64,000 nucleotides of DNA from JAHZKN01 sp965250205. GTDB lineage: Bacteria > Pseudomonadota > Alphaproteobacteria > Rhizobiales > Hyphomicrobiaceae. The notes beneath the pieces are model-generated. The model was given only the letters and a program-made list of their open reading frames with translations, did no database searches and was not told the DNA's origin. Below, in pieces: positions 44,105 to 52,477 of the stretch (the stretch's first letter is position 1; every line of letters starts with the position of its first letter). The position numbers and the translations under genes are program-made. The stretch spans positions 48,405-112,404 of the forward strand of contig CBDFNK010000016.1 of assembly GCA_965250205.1 (NCBI GenBank), read 5' to 3'.

Positions 44105-45409
44105 ATGACGACAGCAACACATCGCCAGAAAGACAAAAAGCAAAGGCCCTCGCCTCAGACGCAGGCAAAGGGTGGGCAAACGTCTCACGCCTTTGATGTG
44201 CAGCAGGTGCGCTCCGACTTTCCAATCCTGTATCGCGATGTCTATGACAAGCCGCTCGTCTATCTCGACAATGGCGCATCAGCTCAAAAGCCTGTGCAGG
44301 TGATTGAGGCGATGGATCATGCGTATCGCTTTCAATATGCCAATGTGCATCGTGGCATGCACTATCTCTCTAATGCTGCGACTACGGCCTTTGAAGAAGC
44401 GCGTGAGACAACGCGCCGGTTCCTCAATGCCGAAAGCACGGATGAAATCATCTTCACACGTAATGCTACTGAGGCGATTAATCTCGTCGCGCAGTCGTTT
44501 GGGGGCATGGTCATTGGCGAAGATGATGAGATTGTACTCTCCATCATGGAGCACCACTCGAACATTGTGCCGTGGCATTTTCATCGCCAACGTGGCGGCG
44601 CCGTTCTAAAGTGGGCCCCGATTCAGGATGATGGAACATTCCTGATTGATGAATTTGAGCGCTTGCTGACCGATCGTACCAAGCTGGTTGCGATTACACA
44701 CATGTCCAACGTGCTTGGCACCGTGGTGCCGGTCAAAGAGGTGATCGCGCGCGCGCATGCCCGCGGTATTCCGGTGTTGATCGATGGAAGTCAGGCAGCG
44801 GTTCACACGACCGTTGATGTGCAAGACCTTGATGCTGATTTCTATGTGTTCACAGGACACAAGACCTATGGCCCGTCGGGCATAGGTGTTCTCTACGCCA
44901 AGCGCAAACACTTGGAGGCAATGCCACCCTTTCTGGGCGGCGGTGAAATGATCGACACCGTGCGTGTTGATGACATCACCTATGCCAAGCCACCCCATAA
45001 GTTCGAGGCTGGCACACCTGCGATTGTCGAGGCGATTGGTCTCAACACGGCGCTCAATTACATGATGCAAATTGGTCGCGAAGCAATCGCCGCGCACGAG
45101 CACGATCTGGTCACCTACACCGAGCAGAAACTTGACACCCTGGATTGGGTGACGGTGTTTGGAAAAGCTGCTGGCAAGGGGGCTATCGTGTCATTCAACA
45201 TTGACGGACTGCACCCACACGATGTGGCAACGATTGTCGATCGCTCTGGCGTTGCGGTGCGTGCCGGTCACCATTGTGCCCAGCCGTTGATGGAACGCCT
45301 TGGCGTCACCGCCACATGCCGCGCCTCATTTGCGATGTACAACACACGCCAAGACGTGGATCAGTTTGTTGCCGCACTTGCAAAAGCCAAAGAATTTTTT
45401 CTTGAATGA
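44105..45409 (+). CDS. sufS: Cysteine desulfurase SufS
   Basis: 434 residues, PLP enzyme of the SufS (group II) type: DFPILYRDVYDKPLVYLDNG, PLP Lys in FTGHKTYGPSGIGVLY, substrate loop APFLGGGEM-like PPFLGGGEMIDTV, active Cys in RAGHHCAQPLMERLG. The N-terminus has about 30 extra polar residues. It donates sulphur to SufBC2D. No sufE is in the operon. Confidence 0.95.
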   Translation: MTTATHRQKDKKQRPSPQTQAKGGQTSHAFDVQQVRSDFPILYRDVYDKPLVYLDNGASAQKPVQVIEAMDHAYRFQYANVHRGMHYLSNAATTAFEEARETTRRFLNAESTDEIIFTRNATEAINLVAQSFGGMVIGEDDEIVLSIMEHHSNIVPWHFHRQRGGAVLKWAPIQDDGTFLIDEFERLLTDRTKLVAITHMSNVLGTVVPVKEVIARAHARGIPVLIDGSQAAVHTTVDVQDLDADFYVFTGHKTYGPSGIGVLYAKRKHLEAMPPFLGGGEMIDTVRVDDITYAKPPHKFEAGTPAIVEAIGLNTALNYMMQIGREAIAAHEHDLVTYTEQKLDTLDWVTVFGKAAGKGAIVSFNIDGLHPHDVATIVDRSGVAVRAGHHCAQPLMERLGVTATCRASFAMYNTRQDVDQFVAALAKAKEFFLE

Positions 45410-45419
45410 GACCCACACC

Positions 45420-45914
45420 ATGGATGATCCCAAGACAGACACACCGCTAACGCCTGAGGCTCCCTCGGGTGCACCTGGGCAAGCACAAGCAACTGAGACG
45501 GCGCAGAAGACTCAAGCGTCGCAGGCCGAGACTAAACCGGCCCCACCCCCAAACAGTGTTGCAGCAGGTGGCACCGCTGTTGAAGGTTCTGCCCTTTCCG
45601 AAGAACAGCTTGACGCGATGACGGCGGACATCGTTGCGGCGTTGAAGACTGTATTTGACCCTGAAATTCCTTCTGACATTTATGAGCTTGGTTTGATCTA
45701 CCGGGTTGAGATTGGTGATGACCGTTTTGTGACGGTCGACATGACGTTGACCTCGCCAGGCTGCCCCGTCGCGGGTGAAATGCCTCAATGGGTGGAGAAC
45801 GCCGTTGCGGCTGTGCCCGGTGCCAGTGGCGTGAAAGTCAATCTGACATTCGATCCGCCTTGGGACCAAAGCCGGATGTCGGATGAAGCCCGCTTGGCAT
45901 TGAATATGTTTTAA
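45420..45914 (+). CDS. sufT: SUF-system MIP18/DUF59 protein SufT
   Basis: 164 residues from the ATG at 45420, ten bases after sufS. A disordered Ala/Pro/Thr N-terminus of about 60 residues leads into the DUF59 domain (IVAALKTVFDPEIPSDIYELGLIY, in parts VFDPEIPSDIYELG; TSPGCPVAGEMP with its Cys; NLTFDPPWDQSRMSDEAR). Such proteins help Fe-S cluster maturation or transfer. Confidence 0.92.
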   Translation: MDDPKTDTPLTPEAPSGAPGQAQATETAQKTQASQAETKPAPPPNSVAAGGTAVEGSALSEEQLDAMTADIVAALKTVFDPEIPSDIYELGLIYRVEIGDDRFVTVDMTLTSPGCPVAGEMPQWVENAVAAVPGASGVKVNLTFDPPWDQSRMSDEARLALNMF

Positions 45915-46012
45915 TGCGTAGTAAGGCGCTTGTGATAGGCTCGACAAATATGATTTTCTACCTATCTATGGAAAGAGCGCAGTAAACAGCTGCTGAGACC
46001 ACCTGAGAGACC

Positions 46013-46453
46013 ATGACCAATCCACGACCCAAACCCAAAGTGATGACCATGACGCCTGCGGCGGCTCAGCGCGTTAAAGGCCTGATGGCCGCTAAGGGGG
46101 ATAATATTTTAGGGCTGCGCATTGGCCTGAAAAAGGGTGGCTGTGCGGGCATGGAATACGACATGTCATGGGCCGAAGAAATCAAACCGTTGGAAGATGT
46201 CGTTGAGCAGGACGGAGCACGCGTGATTGTTGACCCGCAGGCTGTGCTTTATCTTCTGGGAACCGAACTCGATTACACAGTCGACAAGTTGTCGGCACAG
46301 TTTGTGTTCAACAATCCGAACCAGCAAAGTGCGTGCGGTTGTGGTGAGAGTGTCAATCTGGCGCCGGCTTCGCCGCCTGCAAGCGCTGGCGCAACGATGA
46401 CTGCACCAGACCTGCCAAATGCTCCCACCTCGGACGACGATGCAAAAGCCTAG
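46013..46453 (+). CDS. sufA: A-type Fe-S carrier SufA/IscA
   Basis: 146 residues, HesB/IscA family. Cluster ligands: Cys in KKGGCAGMEY and the pair in SACGCGESV. It takes clusters from SufBC2D to target proteins. An N-terminal MTPAAAQRVKGLMAAKGD and a Pro/Ala-rich C-terminal tail of about 30 residues frame the domain. Its TAG stop belongs to a CTAGATCAATC repeat border. Last gene of the operon. Confidence 0.93.
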   Translation: MTNPRPKPKVMTMTPAAAQRVKGLMAAKGDNILGLRIGLKKGGCAGMEYDMSWAEEIKPLEDVVEQDGARVIVDPQAVLYLLGTELDYTVDKLSAQFVFNNPNQQSACGCGESVNLAPASPPASAGATMTAPDLPNAPTSDDDAKA

Positions 46454-46495
46454 ATCAATCTTCCTCAAATCGGAATTGATTTAATGTAACGTCCG
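46450..46495. repeat. CTAG-family repeat, partial (copy 8)
   Basis: CTAGATCAATC (46450-46460) followed by CCTCAAATCGGAATTGATTTAA matches one arm set of the module at 59487-59538, read on the other strand. It provides the sufA stop codon. Confidence 0.55.
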
Positions 46496-46644
46496 ATCCT
46501 CGGAATCTGCATGGCAATGACGAGATGTCCACAGGTGACTCATACACAAATTCGTGCGCACCTGAGCATGCTCAGGAATTTATCAAGCTGTTGCAACAGC
46601 TGACGGAATTCATGTGAGACGCATGGTCGTGGGTGAGGATGCAA

Positions 46645-47025
46645 ATGCCTGTCAGCTCAGAATTTATTGATTTCTTGTTAGAAAATTTGGCGTCTATTGG
46701 GTCCGTGCAGGCGCGGCGCATGTTTGGTGGAGCGGGCCTTTATTGTGATGGCGTGATGTTTGCGCTGATCGCGGATGATGCGGTTTATCTCAAAGCCAAT
46801 GAAGCGACGAGCCAAGCTTTTTTCAATGAGGGTCTAAAACCATTTACCTATCACGGCAAAGCAAAGCCGGTCACAATGTCGTACTGGCGTATCCCTGAAC
46901 GGTTGTACGATGACAGGGATGAATTTGTTGACTGGGCCGAAATTGCATTAGGCGTTGCCAGGGCTGGGGCAAAGGGGGGAGCCAAGGCAAAACGAAAGTC
47001 GGCTGCGAAAAAAAGAAAAGGCTAG
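46645..47025 (+). CDS. TfoX N-terminal domain protein
   Basis: 126 residues from the ATG at 46645, six bases after GTGAGG; two in-frame starts lie just upstream. TfoX-N domain throughout: ARRMFGGAGLYCDGVMFALIADD, quoted in parts as ARRMFGGAGLYCDGV and FALIADDAVYLKAN, then YWRIPERLYDDRDEFVDWA. A Lys/Ala tail follows. Stand-alone TfoX-N proteins are common and of unclear role; a competence function should not be assumed. No TfoX-C domain. Confidence 0.85.
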   Translation: MPVSSEFIDFLLENLASIGSVQARRMFGGAGLYCDGVMFALIADDAVYLKANEATSQAFFNEGLKPFTYHGKAKPVTMSYWRIPERLYDDRDEFVDWAEIALGVARAGAKGGAKAKRKSAAKKRKG

Positions 47026-47256
47026 ATCCAAACACGTCGCGGAAAAAGTCTAACTCCAAGCAGATGATGTAATGAGGACAACGGATGAAATTAGCAGCCG
47101 GTGTGTGTAACTCTGGGCGGAGTTCAGCATAGACTGCCGGCACAGGACATTCATCTGCGATAAAACAACCCTGCAAGAAAAAGAATCTGCTGTGAAACAA
47201 TTTATACGCCCGGTTCGTATCCAGATAACGTCCTAAGCAATAGGGAAGATATCAGG

Positions 47257-48018
47257 ATGAGAAATTTTGCGACAATGAGTGTTGCCGCTGTGCTGGGTGG
47301 TTTTGCTCTTTCAGCTCTTAATCCATTTGACAACTCAGCCAAGGCCATCGAGTCCAAACAAAAGCCGGTATTAGAGCTCTTTACCAGCCAGGGATGCTCG
47401 TCATGTCCTCCAGCAGATGCATTGTTGCGCAAATATATAGCGCGCGGAGATGTAATTGCACTTAGCTTGGCTGTTGATTATTGGGACCGCCTTGGTTGGA
47501 AGGACACTTTTGGCAGTCCGGCGCATAGCGCACGCCAACGCGCATACGCACGCGGTCGCGGTGATGGCGAAGTCTACACACCACAAATGGTGATTAATGG
47601 CCGCTCTCATGCTGTTGGGAGTAATGCTGGTAGCATTGATAGGGTCTTATCAAGGACAAATACAAAATTAAACGCTTCTCGTGTTGCACTGTCTGCAAAA
47701 TTGAGTGGCGATAATCTTGTCATCCATATTGGCAATGCACATGCTGGCAATAGCGCAAAATCTGCCAACGTCATACTGGCCTTGGTGCAAGACCGTGGTC
47801 GCGTCAACATTAAGCGTGGTGAGAATTCCGGCAGGCAGATTAGTTACCATAATGTTGTGCGAGATCTTCAACAGATAGGTTCGTGGCATGGCAAAGGTAA
47901 AACGCTGCGTCTAGCGGGTAGTAAGTTCAAGAATTCTTGCTGCGAGTCTGTCGTTGTAATGCTGCAGCAAACCCAAGGCGGTCCAATTCTCGCCGCAGCG
48001 CAACTGAGGATCCGTTAA
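47257..48018 (+). CDS. DUF1223 secreted thioredoxin-like protein
   Basis: 253 residues. Signal peptide 1-30 (ending SAKA). The DUF1223 start is textbook: VLELFTSQGCSSCPPADALL with the CSSC redox-like pair, then LAVDYWDRLGWKDTFGSP and VYTPQMVINGR. A C-terminal beta domain follows, with CC near its end (KNSCCESVVVM). Periplasmic; function unknown. It heads an overlapping three-gene set: its stop overlaps the next start (TAATG). Confidence 0.9.
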   Translation: MRNFATMSVAAVLGGFALSALNPFDNSAKAIESKQKPVLELFTSQGCSSCPPADALLRKYIARGDVIALSLAVDYWDRLGWKDTFGSPAHSARQRAYARGRGDGEVYTPQMVINGRSHAVGSNAGSIDRVLSRTNTKLNASRVALSAKLSGDNLVIHIGNAHAGNSAKSANVILALVQDRGRVNIKRGENSGRQISYHNVVRDLQQIGSWHGKGKTLRLAGSKFKNSCCESVVVMLQQTQGGPILAAAQLRIR

Positions 48019-48674
48019 TGTGGACGGGTTCAACTATCAAACACATCAGGCGGGAGACTGGTGTTCGCTGTGTCCTAGTTTTACTGGCTTGGAGTTTGTG
48101 GCAAGGCTCGATGATACTTCCGACAATTGCTGGTCCAATAGACCTTACACCTGCTGCACTTCAGAAACTTAGAAATGGCGAGACGCTTATTCATGTTTCT
48201 CGTGCTGAAGGTACAAACGCGGGAGGTCGTGTCATGGCTATCATTGATGTGCCAACTTCGCCTCGTCGGTTATGGGCAATAATGCTGGATTGCACAAAGG
48301 CTACAAAACTTGTTTCAGGATTAAAGAGTTGCCGTGTGATTGAAGCTGGGCCCCAAGGCACCTGGGACATTCGTGAGCACATAATCCAGTGGATTTGGGT
48401 ATTCCCTAAAATGCGCTCCGTTTTTCACTCAGAGTATATTTCAAACCGTCGCATACAATTTCGAAAAATAGAAGGTGATTTCAAGGAATTAAAAGGTGAG
48501 TGGCGACTGGAACCTTTGAACAGAGGTCGCAAAACGCGACTGTATTACCAAGTTGTAGTTGACGTTGGCTCAGTCATACCTGGTGCGATCATTAGGGCCG
48601 CAATAAAGCATGACCTTTCCAAAACTCTAAAGGCCATTCGCCATGAAGCTGTGTTCTCAAGCGCATCACGCTAA
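48018..48674 (+). CDS. START/SRPBCC-like periplasmic protein
   Basis: 218 residues from the ATG at 48018. A signal segment (about 17-38, VLVLLAWSLWQGSMILPTIAG-like) precedes a START/polyketide-cyclase-type lipid-binding fold: GGRVMAIIDVPTSPRRLWAIMLDC, in parts VMAIIDVPTSPRRLW; TWDIREHIIQWIWVFPKMRS; GEWRLEPLNRGRKTRLYYQV; and a closing helix. It may bind a hydrophobic ligand in the periplasm. It overlaps both neighbours (1 base before, 32 bases after), so the three are expressed together. Confidence 0.8.
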   Translation: MWTGSTIKHIRRETGVRCVLVLLAWSLWQGSMILPTIAGPIDLTPAALQKLRNGETLIHVSRAEGTNAGGRVMAIIDVPTSPRRLWAIMLDCTKATKLVSGLKSCRVIEAGPQGTWDIREHIIQWIWVFPKMRSVFHSEYISNRRIQFRKIEGDFKELKGEWRLEPLNRGRKTRLYYQVVVDVGSVIPGAIIRAAIKHDLSKTLKAIRHEAVFSSASR

Positions 48675-49356
48675 TACGATTTCAGTCGTTGTACCAACCT
48701 TTAATGAGCAAGACACGATAGCTGATACACTGGCGCATCTGTTAGCATCTGGGTGGAATGAGATCATCGTGTCTGACGGTGGAAGTCACGACGACACTCT
48801 GGGGAAAATTTTTAAAGATCAACGCATTAAGGTGATCCATAGCAAACGAGGACGAGGTGTTCAGATTAATGCTGGTGTCGCTGCCGCGTCATCAATCATT
48901 GTCGCTGTTCTTCACGCCGACACACAGTTTCCGGAAGGTGCTATTCAAGCTATTCATAGCGCCATGTCTCGTTCTGGTGTGGTTGGCGGCTGCTTTCAGC
49001 TCCGCTTTGATAGGCAATCCCCGATCCTCAATTTGTATGCGCGGATGAGCCGCTTTGAAACGGTAGTGTCAACATTTGGCGATCAAGCCTATTTCTTCTG
49101 GAAGGATGCGTTTGTTGCTGCTGGTGGTGCACCAGACTGGCTACTTCTTGAAGATGTAGAATTGCGCCAACGATTGCGTAAAATAGGCCGCTTTGAAAAG
49201 CTCGATCTCAGTGTAACGACCTCTTCTCGACGTTTTGATGCCCACGGCTGCGTCGTTGTGCAGGTCGTTAACACGATATTGCTGCTTGGCTATATCTTTG
49301 GTATTCCCAATCGCATGCTTGCTAAATTTCAGCAGAATTTTTCAGGCTGGGCATAG
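48643..49356 (+). CDS. Family 2 glycosyltransferase (TIGR04283-like)
   Basis: 237 residues, GT-A fold: ISVVVPTFNEQDTIADTL, EIIVSDGGSHDDT, the SKRGRGVQINAG segment typical of the TIGR04283 group, VLHADTQFPEGA (metal DxD-like HAD) and LLEDVELRQRLRKIG. A hydrophobic C-terminal stretch (VVVQVVNTILLLGYIFG) may touch the membrane. Substrate unknown. Usual neighbours of this family (DUF2064 or radical-SAM selenodomain genes) are absent; instead it overlaps a START-like gene. Confidence 0.85.
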   Translation: MKLCSQAHHANTISVVVPTFNEQDTIADTLAHLLASGWNEIIVSDGGSHDDTLGKIFKDQRIKVIHSKRGRGVQINAGVAAASSIIVAVLHADTQFPEGAIQAIHSAMSRSGVVGGCFQLRFDRQSPILNLYARMSRFETVVSTFGDQAYFFWKDAFVAAGGAPDWLLLEDVELRQRLRKIGRFEKLDLSVTTSSRRFDAHGCVVVQVVNTILLLGYIFGIPNRMLAKFQQNFSGWA

Positions 49357-49384
49357 TGCCTGCTCCTTCAGGTGACAGGCTTTT
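49357..49384 (+). terminator. Possible terminator after the GT2 gene
   Basis: Arms GCCTG (49358-49362) and CAGGC (49376-49380) followed by TTTT. Short stem, so weak support. Confidence 0.3.
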
Positions 49385-49865
49385 CTGGAGCGGGCCTCGT
49401 GATGTCGACTTCGTCCGGAGGCAAAGGCTAAGGTGCTGGCTCGAGCCCCCGACACTTGCAGCCTCATCTTTTTACATCTGCCACGTTGATGACAATGGGC
49501 GGTTCAATCAGGCGCGGTGCGAGCGGCGTTTTTGGAACGAGCCTCAGGTTGTTGGTAAGATATCCGTCTTTTGAACCCGCTGCACGCCAGCCTTTTCTGC
49601 CCGGCACGGATGCGCGACGCGCATGAGGCCTCATGGTGCGCGCTAAGGCCCTATTTGAACTGATGCAGTGTTGCGATAGTAGCTTGTGATACCCAGCGTA
49701 TTTCGCGTTAACGGGCTTTATCAAATGTCAGCAGAACAAGCTGGCCGATGTCCGAAACCATCCACGTCATTGCTATAGATCGCAGTCGTGCGCATGCAGC
49801 AAACAGCGCCTTGCCTGCACAATTCCGAGCCTCTTGAGGCCAGGAACAAAGGAAACTTTTGCCGC
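49385..49865. other. Intergenic region without a recognised gene
   Basis: About 480 bases. Short frames exist on both strands but none shows a family motif, a ribosome site with a plausible start, or coding-like composition. It should contain the sulP promoter. Confidence 0.4.
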
Positions 49866-51347
49866 ATGGATTTCACGAAGTTGCAATTGGAATGGCTTGG
49901 GAACGTCAGAGGCGATGTGCTTGCAGGTCTGGTCGTCGCTCTCGCCCTCATCCCTGAGGCCATCGCATTCTCAATTATTGCCGGTGTTGACCCAAAGGTC
50001 GGTCTGTACGCGTCATTTTCAATCGCGGTGTTGACAGCAATTCTTGGTGGGCGACCTGCCATGATATCGGCCGCGACGGCGGCAACTGCCGTACTGATGG
50101 TGACGTTGGTGAAGGACCATGGGCTGCAATATTTGTTTGCGGCCACAGTACTTGCAGGCGTTCTTCAAATCGGCGCTGGCATTTTCAAACTGGGCTATGT
50201 GATGCGCTTCGTGTCGCGTTCAGTTATGACTGGATTTGTTAATGCGCTCGCCATTCTCATCTTCATAGCACAGCTACCGGAATTGATTGGCGTTCCTTGG
50301 CTGACGTATGTTCTGGTCGCTTTAGGATTGGCCATCATCTATTTGCTGCCGTTAGTAACGAAGGCGGTGCCATCACCGCTCATTTGCATCGTCGTTCTGA
50401 CGGTTTTGTGCATCACATTTTCGCTCGATGTCAGGACTGTTGGTGACATTGGAGCTCTGCCCTCCAGCTTACCCGTATTTCTCATTCCCGATATCCCGCT
50501 CACTTATGAGACCTTGGCTATAATATTCCCCTATTCAGCTGCAGTTGCAGTTGTTGGCCTGCTTGAATCATTGATGACCGCGCAGATTGTTGATGAATTA
50601 ACAGACACCTCGAGCGATAAAAACAGAGAGTGCGTTGGTCAAGGCGTTGCTAATCTGGCAACAGGGTTTATTGGCGGTATGGCAGGCTGCGCGATGATCG
50701 GACAATCGGTGATCAATGTAAAATCAGGCGGGCGAGGCAGACTATCTTCCCTTTTGGCCGGTGTTTTTCTGCTCTTTCTCATTGTAGTGCTAGGCGATTG
50801 GGTCAAACTCATTCCGATGGCGGCGCTGGTCGCAATTATGATCATGGTGTCCATCGGCACGTTTAGCTGGGTGTCGCTTAAAAACCTGAGAGACCATCCG
50901 CGCAGTTCAAGCATTGTGATGCTTGCGACCGTTGCTGGCGTGGTGCTGACCCATAACCTTGCTATCGGTGTGTTAGCTGGTGTGCTTTTGTCAGCGTTAT
51001 TCTTCTCTTGGAAAGTTGCGCAGATTTTCCGCATCACATCGACGTTGAACGAAGATGGCACACATCGCACTTACCTCGTTGAGGGGCAGTTATTCTTTGC
51101 CTCCGGTGACGACTTCACAGCGGCAATTGACTTTAAGGAAGCCATAGAAAGAGTAACGCTCGATATTTCCAGAGCACACATCTGGGATGTGTCGAGCGTT
51201 ATAGCTCTTGATATGGTGGTTCTTAAGCTGCGCCGGGAAGGCGCGAGTGTTGACATCGTTGGCTTAAACAAGGCCAGCGAAACCATCGTCGACAAACTTG
51301 CCATTCATGACGAACCAGGTGCCTTTGAGCGCCTCATGGGACATTAG
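49866..51347 (+). CDS. SulP-family anion transporter with STAS domain
   Basis: 493 residues from the ATG at 49866 (an open frame extends 26 codons upstream). About 11 membrane segments with the SulP features LVVALALIPEAIAFSIIAGV, ISAATAATAVLM and GCAMIGQSVINVKSGGRGRLS, quoted in parts; then a C-terminal STAS domain (about 390-490: VEGQLFFASGDDF, AHIWDVSSVIALDMVVLKL). Members carry sulphate, bicarbonate or dicarboxylates; the substrate cannot be read from sequence. Eight bases separate it from the universal stress protein gene. Confidence 0.9.
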   Translation: MDFTKLQLEWLGNVRGDVLAGLVVALALIPEAIAFSIIAGVDPKVGLYASFSIAVLTAILGGRPAMISAATAATAVLMVTLVKDHGLQYLFAATVLAGVLQIGAGIFKLGYVMRFVSRSVMTGFVNALAILIFIAQLPELIGVPWLTYVLVALGLAIIYLLPLVTKAVPSPLICIVVLTVLCITFSLDVRTVGDIGALPSSLPVFLIPDIPLTYETLAIIFPYSAAVAVVGLLESLMTAQIVDELTDTSSDKNRECVGQGVANLATGFIGGMAGCAMIGQSVINVKSGGRGRLSSLLAGVFLLFLIVVLGDWVKLIPMAALVAIMIMVSIGTFSWVSLKNLRDHPRSSSIVMLATVAGVVLTHNLAIGVLAGVLLSALFFSWKVAQIFRITSTLNEDGTHRTYLVEGQLFFASGDDFTAAIDFKEAIERVTLDISRAHIWDVSSVIALDMVVLKLRREGASVDIVGLNKASETIVDKLAIHDEPGAFERLMGH

Positions 51348-51355
51348 GAGCACAT

Positions 51356-52213
51356 ATGCCTAGGATCATTACTTTTGTTGATACCTCAGTTTATGCTGAC
51401 AGTGTTTGTGATCATGCCGCCTGGGTTGCCAAGCGTATGTCTGCGGATGTTGAATTGGTTCACGTCTTAGGACGTCGTCAGATATCCGATGTCACGACCA
51501 ATCTTAGTGGTTCGTTAAGTGCTGATGCGCGCGATCATCTTCTCGCTGAACTGTCCGCGAATGATGAGCAGAAATCAAAGTTGGCACAAAAGCGTGGTCG
51601 GCTTCTTCTAGGATATGCAAAAGACCGGATTGCCGCCGTTGGTATGAAAAATGTCACGACCAAGTTGCGCATTGAGGATCTGGTCGACACTATGCACCGC
51701 TTCGAAGTCGATGCGGATCTCATTGTGATCGGAAAGCGCGGCGAAGCCGCTGATTTTGCCAAGCTGCATCTTGGCTCGAACATTGAGCGAGTTATTCGTG
51801 CCAGCAGCAAACCAATATTTATAGCTTCACGCGCCTTTAAACCGATTAAGCGTGTTCTCATCGCCTTTGATGGCGGCGCGAGTATCACCAAAGGCATTTC
51901 GTATCTGCAGAATACCCATGCGGCCTATGGGGATTTGGATGTGCATCTGCTTAAGGTGGGAGACTGCACAGATGATGCCAAGGACCGCATTGAGCATGCT
52001 GCTGGCCTGCTCAATGCGGTCGGCTACACTGCTGAGACAAGAATATTACCCGGTCAGCCTGAGCAGATTATTTCTGAAGTTGTCGAAAAAGAAAAATTTG
52101 ATCTGCTGATCATGGGTGCGTTTGGACACTCTCGCATTCGCAATCTGTTCATAGGCAGCACGACTGTTGAGATGATCCGCGCGTGTAGCATCCCTATTGT
52201 TTTGTTTAGATAA
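51356..52213 (+). CDS. Tandem universal stress protein
   Basis: 285 residues with two Usp domains. The first (1-150) starts PRIITFVDTSVYADSVCDHAAW and contains DLIVIGKRGEAADFA. The second (about 160-285) has VLIAFDGGASITKGISYL and the ATP-binding-type tail LLIMGAFGHSRIRNLFIGSTTVEMIR (in parts LIMGAFGHSRIRNLFIGS). Cotranscribed with sulP after a GGAG site; Usp partners of SulP permeases are frequent and may regulate transport. Confidence 0.9.
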   Translation: MPRIITFVDTSVYADSVCDHAAWVAKRMSADVELVHVLGRRQISDVTTNLSGSLSADARDHLLAELSANDEQKSKLAQKRGRLLLGYAKDRIAAVGMKNVTTKLRIEDLVDTMHRFEVDADLIVIGKRGEAADFAKLHLGSNIERVIRASSKPIFIASRAFKPIKRVLIAFDGGASITKGISYLQNTHAAYGDLDVHLLKVGDCTDDAKDRIEHAAGLLNAVGYTAETRILPGQPEQIISEVVEKEKFDLLIMGAFGHSRIRNLFIGSTTVEMIRACSIPIVLFR

Positions 52214-52238
52214 CAGTCAAAGCCTAACGCCGATTAAC

Positions 52239-52375
52239 CTAGATCAACCTGCGAAAAGTTGGAAATGACTTTGACCAGATAAGTTGATCGCCAACCATGG
52301 GATAGGGTCATGAGATAGAGTGTCGCGCAAATAGCTTCAGCGTGCACAACAAAAGGCTTGATGCTCTAAAGTGAT
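52239..52375. repeat. CTAG-family mosaic palindromic repeat (copy 4, inverted)
   Basis: CTAGATCAACCTGCGAAAAGTTGG...GATAAGTTGATCG, then GATAGAGTGTCGCGCAAATAGCTT...GATGCTCTAAAG: the same modules as copy 1 in the opposite orientation. Between convergent genes. Confidence 0.75.
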
Positions 52376-52424
52376 GTACCAGGCTTTGATGATACATCAG
52401 GTAGGCAAACTCTTGTGAACGCGG

Positions 52425-52465
52425 CTTAAAGTAACCTGAAACGGGGCAAGTTACTTTTGCCCCGT
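52425..52465 (-). terminator. Terminator-like hairpin after the helicase gene
   Basis: Arms ACGGGGCAA (52441-52449) and TTGCCCCGT (52457-52465), just past the helicase stop on the minus strand. A second possible stem, AAAGTAAC with GTTACTTT (about 52427-52458), overlaps it and cannot form at the same time. The T run is weak. Confidence 0.5.
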
Positions 52466-52477
52466 TGCCATTACATT

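Noticed and set aside
48018..49356. Typical TIGR04282/TIGR04283 selenodomain pathway
   Set aside because: Only the GT2 is present; the DUF2064 and radical-SAM partners are not in the window.
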